DNA from: a bacterium
Lineage (GTDB): Bacteria; Verrucomicrobiota; Verrucomicrobiia; Methylacidiphilales; Verrucolacustridaceae
Assembly: GCA_009921985.1 (NCBI GenBank)
Contig: RFWS01000030.1
Coordinates: forward strand, 1-11,395
DNA: 11,395 nt
Direction of reading: 5' to 3'
Below, piece by piece: positions 7,366-11,395 of the stretch. A model generated the notes under the pieces. That model was not told where the DNA came from, made no database searches, and saw only the letters and a list, made by a program, of their open reading frames with translations. The position numbers and the translations under genes were made by a program. Position 1 is the first letter of the stretch, and the number at the start of each line of letters is the position of its first letter.

Positions 7366-9764
7366 AAAAAATCTTTGTTGGATTCATTTCCGCTTATGGT
7401 TTGGTGGGAATCCTTTGGGCGGGGCAGGATCTCCAGAGCCAGCTCGCCACTGAAAGTGAGCGCCGGGGTGAACTCATGAAACCTCTCCAGCAGGCGGTGG
7501 TTCAAGGGGAAAAGCTGGCCTCGGAAGGGGAAACCCTCAGGGCTTGGGAAACAGTGGATCGAATCTGGCAGCAGACACCAGAAGCCTTGCAAAACACGCC
7601 CCGAGGGCAAGAGGCGTTGCAAAAAATGGCTGACTGGGAGGCAAAACTGGCGCAACTGGAGGCCAAACAATCCCATTGGCCCAAGGCGCGGGAGTGGGCC
7701 TTACGCTGCCTAAAGCACTCTCCCAAAAACGAAGTGGCTTCTTCTGTTTTGCAGGATGCCGAAGCCATTTTGCGTCGCGGAGCCGTTGCGGGGCAGGAAA
7801 CAAATCCTGCACTCACCAACCGTTTTTTTGACAAGCTTGAAAGCGTTCAGAACGGCTTAAAAGAAGCGGAGCAGTTGAGGGAAACCGGTCAACTCGACCT
7901 TGCAGAATCCCGTTACGAAGAAATTTTAAAAACCGACCCTTTTAATTTGGCGGCAACGGAGGGAATCCGGAAAATTTACCAAGAAAGATCCCTGGTGGCA
8001 GCTCGCTCTCGGGATTTGTCCAATTTGGAGAGACGTCGGGAAGTGCGTGAGGCATGGAACAACATTTATCCTAAAAAAGCCGTGGTTCAGGCTGGAACGC
8101 AGGTAACCGGACCTTTAACCGCCTCGACGACCTTTCAATTGGAGCAAAAGCTCAGGGAGATACGAATTCCGCAAGTTGACTTTACCAGTGCAGACATGGA
8201 AACGATTCGGCGGGCCCTGAATACCTTGAGTCGTCAATACGACACGGATGCCGGGAAAGCGGGAGTTAACTTTGTAGTTAGCGCGGACATTACCAGCGCG
8301 CAATTGGTCAACTTAAGGCTACGGGATGTCTCCCTAGGAGAAGTCGTGCGTTACGTCTCACAGATTGCCGGGGTCAAATCTCGCCTCAGCGAAGTGGGAG
8401 TCTCCTTTAGTCCGTTGATCGAAACCCGCCCGGATCTGATTCCAAGGGAATTTACGGTTAGCCCTTCTTTTTTTAAGGGTGCCGGAAGCTCCACCGAGGA
8501 GACCCCACGGGGTACAACCACCGCAGTGTCCGCTGACGCTGCCGATTCTGCTCAAAATGAGCAGGCCAAATTGGAGGAACTGGGCGTAAAGTTTCCCCCG
8601 GGGGCCTTCGCGGTTTACAATCGAAACACCAGCCGTCTGCGGGTGGTTAACAATGCGGAGATGCTTGATCTGATCGGGCAGCTCATCGGGGCGGCTGAGG
8701 AGCAGACCCTCCTGATTCAGGTCGGTGTCCGTCTGGTGGAAATCAACCAGTCGGATCTGGACAGTATCACGGTTAATTCCACTTTTGGAGGTTCGGGTGT
8801 AAATCTTCTTTCCCCGATTCCTGTCGGACTCGGTACAAGCAATTCCGGAAGCACTCCTGCGGCTTCCACCCAGCAGGGGGTGAATGCCCAGCTTAACCAA
8901 ATTCAAGGAGTCGGTCTTCTTCCCAACAACACGCTGCAAAGCTTCCTGCAACAGGGGGTCTTGGCCGGAACCAATCAAACCTCTTCCTATGCGCTCAACA
9001 CCATGCAGGTTGGAGGCACTATTCTGAACGGGATGCAGTTCCGAACTTTGATCACCGCAGTTTCACAAAAAAGCAGCGCCAATGTTCTCGCCAACCCCTC
9101 GATTGTTCTAAAAAGAGGCCAAGAGGGTGTCATTGAAGTCACCCAAGATTTTCGCTATGTGAAGGAATACAGCGATCCACAATCCAGCATTCGTACAATC
9201 ATCCCGCCAGGCGGAGGAACTTTTAACACCGGAATTCCCGGCCCTGAGACGGTGATTGGATCCTTTCCATCCCAAATTAGCGACAGCGTGCCGATCGGGG
9301 TCAAACTTGGGGTGAAGCCGGATGTCACCGGCGACAACAGCCGTGTCTTGATGGAGTTAAAACCAAGTTTTGTTGATTTTGAGGGCTTTATCAATTACGG
9401 GACGCCCATTAATTCGGCTTACGCGGCATCGTTTTTCGATGCCAATGTGACGATCTTGACCAACAATATTCAGCAACCCGTGTTTGTCCGAAGGGATTTA
9501 TCCTTGCCTTCGGTAGAAGTGAGCGACGGATACACTCTGATGTTGGGAGGACTGCTTCGCGAGGATATTCAAAAAATTGACGAAAAAGTTCCTATCATCG
9601 GCGATATTCCCATTTTTGGTCGTGCCTTCCAAGGGAAGACGGAGCAGGCCATCAAGAAAAACACCCTGATTTTTGTTACCCCGAGAATTCTTCAGGTAGA
9701 TGGGCAACCTCTCAATCCCACTGCCGGGGCCGCTACCACGGCCTCGGCAGTACCAACTCCTTAA
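7362..9764 (+). CDS. Secretin with N-terminal helical/TPR region, second tandem paralogue
   Basis: This encodes 800 aa, starting in the ATGA overlap with the first secretin. Residues 1-20 (MKKIF to ILWA) are a signal peptide with no lipobox. Residues 25-250 are helical with TPR-like hairpins, the clearest near 165-200 (AEQLRETGQLDLAESRYEEI). The N0-like domain begins at residue 267 (IRIPQVDF) and carries the strand NLRLRDVSLGEV, parallel to the first copy. The secretin core includes ANPSIVLKRGQ at 577, EGFINYGTPI, GYTLMLGGLLRED, and the closing VPIIGDIPIFGRAF at 743-756. Shared layout, near-equal length and matching motifs with the upstream gene point to an old tandem duplication. Divergence is too wide for it to be recent. 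Whether the two form one mixed ring, or two rings for different states, cannot be told. A stem-loop lies in the last codons. Confidence 0.92.
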   Translation: MKKIFVGFISAYGLVGILWAGQDLQSQLATESERRGELMKPLQQAVVQGEKLASEGETLRAWETVDRIWQQTPEALQNTPRGQEALQKMADWEAKLAQLEAKQSHWPKAREWALRCLKHSPKNEVASSVLQDAEAILRRGAVAGQETNPALTNRFFDKLESVQNGLKEAEQLRETGQLDLAESRYEEILKTDPFNLAATEGIRKIYQERSLVAARSRDLSNLERRREVREAWNNIYPKKAVVQAGTQVTGPLTASTTFQLEQKLREIRIPQVDFTSADMETIRRALNTLSRQYDTDAGKAGVNFVVSADITSAQLVNLRLRDVSLGEVVRYVSQIAGVKSRLSEVGVSFSPLIETRPDLIPREFTVSPSFFKGAGSSTEETPRGTTTAVSADAADSAQNEQAKLEELGVKFPPGAFAVYNRNTSRLRVVNNAEMLDLIGQLIGAAEEQTLLIQVGVRLVEINQSDLDSITVNSTFGGSGVNLLSPIPVGLGTSNSGSTPAASTQQGVNAQLNQIQGVGLLPNNTLQSFLQQGVLAGTNQTSSYALNTMQVGGTILNGMQFRTLITAVSQKSSANVLANPSIVLKRGQEGVIEVTQDFRYVKEYSDPQSSIRTIIPPGGGTFNTGIPGPETVIGSFPSQISDSVPIGVKLGVKPDVTGDNSRVLMELKPSFVDFEGFINYGTPINSAYAASFFDANVTILTNNIQQPVFVRRDLSLPSVEVSDGYTLMLGGLLREDIQKIDEKVPIIGDIPIFGRAFQGKTEQAIKKNTLIFVTPRILQVDGQPLNPTAGAATTASAVPTP
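9720..9751 (+). terminator. Strong stem-loop at the 3' end of the secretin operon
   Basis: Bases 9720-9732 pair with 9739-9751 in a 13-bp stem (12 Watson-Crick pairs and one G-U) around a 6-base loop CTACCA. It lies inside the last codons of the second secretin, 13-44 bases before the end of its coding region. Neither strand has a U-tract after the stem, so it is not a textbook intrinsic terminator. Its place at the meeting point of two convergent genes with only 5 bases between stop codons suggests termination or 3'-end protection on one or both transcripts. Confidence 0.45.
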
Positions 9765-9769
9765 GTAAA

Positions 9770-10528
9770 TCAGCGCCGGATCAGCCGGTATTCAAAATCC
9801 GATGGGATAGCCCGGGTGTTCCCCGCAGACCAACCCGCCAGATTGGCCGCCGAATATCCCAAGCCTCCGAAGATGAAGTAAAAAACCGAGCTTACGGTGT
9901 CCGCAGTTTCCGATTTGGCGTACCAAAGGCGCAATTTCAAGTCCGCTGGGCCGTGGGCAGGGACGTCCAGCCCTCCCCTCCGCTCCTCGTCATTAATTTT
10001 GATTTTTTCGAGAGACTCATAACGAATCCAAACAGGCCTATTTTCCACCGGTGAGATCGGATCCTCCAACTTGACAGCGGGGCGCCTATCTTGCCTGAGT
10101 TTTTGGGCGGTTTGCATGGTGGGGGAATCAATGGGGATTTGCAGAATCTGGCGATAGGTTCCGGCAGGTAAAAAAATCTTCTCCCGGGTATCCAGGGTTT
10201 CCAGCTCCAGATCGGTGGCCAGGTTTAAGTTTGCGTTTTCCGGGGTGAGGGGCGGCTTTTTCTCTTGGGGAGTTTCAGTTTCGCCCTTGTTGTTTTCAGG
10301 CGTTGAGGAGCTCTGGGGAGTTTCCGTGGAGGTTTGGACAACCTTCGGAGTCGAATTCGTGGGCAATGGTGTGCCACCCACTCCTCCCATGGGATCAGAT
10401 GCGGCTGGCTGGGTGGCTTCCTGAGCCACCGCTGCGGGAAGTTCCGGATGGGGATCTTTTGCCTGCAAAATGGGGGTGAGACCCCATAGCCATCCCATTA
10501 GGGCTACCACCGGGGAATTTATTTTCAC
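9770..10528 (-). CDS. Predicted secreted protein of unknown function, coupled to the LptF/G-like permease gene
   Basis: This encodes 252 aa from a GTG at 10528 that overlaps the permease's TGA (GTGA). Residues 1-23 (MKINSPVVALMGWLWG to ILQA) form a signal peptide. Residues 24-97 are a low-complexity Pro/Thr/Ser/Glu-rich stretch, probably a flexible linker. The rest (about 98-252) looks folded, with FLPAGTYRQILQIPI, RPVWIRYESLEKIKIN and LKLRLWYAK as likely beta strands. A hydrophobic patch at 213-233 (SVFYFIFGGLGYSAANLAGW) could touch or enter a membrane. I do not recognise the family. The same frame stays open far upstream to 11137, but that part encodes the permease, so the long 455-codon frame is not one gene. 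Coupling to an Lpt permease hints at an envelope role; this is inference. Confidence 0.7.
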   Translation of the reverse strand: MKINSPVVALMGWLWGLTPILQAKDPHPELPAAVAQEATQPAASDPMGGVGGTPLPTNSTPKVVQTSTETPQSSSTPENNKGETETPQEKKPPLTPENANLNLATDLELETLDTREKIFLPAGTYRQILQIPIDSPTMQTAQKLRQDRRPAVKLEDPISPVENRPVWIRYESLEKIKINDEERRGGLDVPAHGPADLKLRLWYAKSETADTVSSVFYFIFGGLGYSAANLAGWSAGNTRAIPSDFEYRLIRR

Positions 10529-11395
10529 GAAGTCAAACCGAGTCGGCGAAGCCAGATGGCGGCAAGGGGATGCTCCTTGCTCCAGCCCTGCAACTCCCAA
10601 AGCCATCCCACCTTTTCCGCAAATAAATACAAACCGGCCAGCCCAAAGGCAAAGATGGGCAAAGTTGTTACCTTGTCCCAAAGCCACCGAGAGCCGGGTT
10701 ACGACAAGGAAGGCGAATAGGATAAAAACACTGCTGAAAACCGTGGCGGCCACATTCCGCCGGGCATCGGTCATCCCAAAGGCGATGCCGAACAGGCAAA
10801 GCAAGGGGCAAGCCAGCGGGTACATCCAGCGATGCCAGTTTTCCGTGGCGTAAGGGGCCCGCAACCGTTCATTCAGCCGGGCCGTGTCACCGGCCAAACG
10901 TGCCACTTCCGGCCAAGGCAGGACATCCGGAGGCACCAGTTTGGCCGCCAGCATGGCGGGCGGTTCGGTGAGTTCCGGCAGTTGAAGTTCGGAAAGAATG
11001 GGACCGGCAGTCTCCAGTCCGATTTCCTTTCCGTATTCGATTCGACGGGCGTTCTGAAGCCGCAAAAACCTTGGCCAGATCCCGCCCCTCAGGTTCGGTC
11101 CGAAACAAAATCTCCACGTTTTGCAAGGTTTTGGCATTCAAATCGAGACGGCCGATGTACCAGATCGTTCCCTCGGTTTTTCCGGCCATTTTTGGAGACC
11201 GATAGACCACTTGGGAAAAAGAGTTTTCTTCGGTGGATTCCTTTTTGATCTGCCGTTTGACCTTTTCGCGGTTGGCCTGGGCGGTAGGGGAGAGGGAAAA
11301 GGAGAGGAAATAAAGAACCAAAGAGAGCCCGGCACTGCACAATAAAAAAGGACGGGCCAGGATCATCGGACTCATCCCGGCGGCCAGCAGGGCCA
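10525..11395 (-). pseudogene. LptF/LptG-family permease, 3' part, with two apparent frameshifts
   Basis: LptF and LptG are the membrane subunits of the LptB2FG ABC exporter, which pulls lipopolysaccharide from the inner membrane. The visible protein starts mid-gene with ALLAAGMSPMILARPFLL, the classic LptF/G helix region. It runs through a periplasmic jelly-roll part (GTIWYIGRLDLNAKTLQNVE) to about 11064. Homology then moves to another frame: NARRIEYGKE, ENWHRWMYPLACPLLCLFG, TRLSVALGQGNN. Near 10661-10675 it moves again to LPIFAFGLAGLYLF, ending ELQGWSKEHPLAAIWLRRLG and TGA at 10527-10525. Removing one T from the TTTTT run (11064-11068) and one from the TTT run (10661-10663), as read on the - strand, restores a single smooth frame. 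The cause could be sequencing or assembly error, real decay, or recoding. The true C-terminus is supported by its GTGA overlap with the next gene. Choice between LptF and LptG is open. Confidence 0.8.

Noticed and set aside
10215..10424. + strand open frame of 69 codons opposite the Pro/Thr-rich linker gene
   Set aside because: It is antisense to the coding sequence of the secreted protein. Its Val/Gly/Ser-rich composition is what the reverse complement of a Pro/Thr/Ser-rich stretch gives.
1..11395. CRISPR arrays, tRNA or rRNA genes, insertion sequences or phage genes
   Set aside because: I saw no spaced direct repeats, RNA gene signatures, transposase motifs or terminal inverted repeats. 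The window is almost fully occupied by the genes listed.

Overview
The window reads as chromosomal DNA of a Gram-negative bacterium of the Verrucomicrobiota, with moderate GC (about 54% by eye). The main reason is a six-gene block (325-9764, + strand). Its order and protein architecture match the Akkermansia muciniphila Amuc_1102-1101-1100-1099-1098 locus, a pilus-associated envelope locus found in this phylum. The match comes from recall of the family and from architecture; no search was run. Genus cannot be told from the window.

Layout. Bases 1-242 hold the end of metH (cobalamin-dependent methionine synthase, C-terminal activation domain). A short gap with a candidate promoter follows. The six-gene block comes next: a small secreted protein of Amuc_1102 type; a PilM-PilN fusion protein; an Amuc_1100-type single-pass membrane protein in the PilO position; an Amuc_1099-type single-pass protein with an EF-hand loop in the PilP position; and two tandem, full-length, paralogous secretins (799 and 800 aa). 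Three of the five junctions are 4-base start/stop overlaps (ATGA or GTGA). The other two are gaps of 19 and 100 bases. The second secretin ends 5 bases before a convergent gene and carries a strong stem-loop in its last codons.

The - strand from 11395 to 9770 encodes the 3' part of an LptF/LptG-family lipopolysaccharide export permease, whose 5' end lies outside the window. It is followed, by a GTGA overlap, by a 252-aa predicted secreted protein of unknown function. The permease is broken: its protein sequence passes through all three reading frames, with two apparent +1 shifts near 11045-11070 and 10661-10675. An uninterrupted 455-codon frame across this region is a chimera of the permease's middle part and the downstream gene.

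How the genes fit together. PilM/N, PilO-like and PilP-position proteins form the inner-membrane and periplasmic alignment complex of type IV pilus (or type II secretion) machines. The secretins form the outer-membrane channel. This block would therefore be the trans-envelope part of a verrucomicrobial pilus-like machine. The motor ATPases, platform protein, prepilins and prepilin peptidase are not in the window. The least ordinary points are the paired secretins, their fused TPR regions, the calcium-site protein in the PilP position, and the frameshifted permease with its coupled unknown partner.
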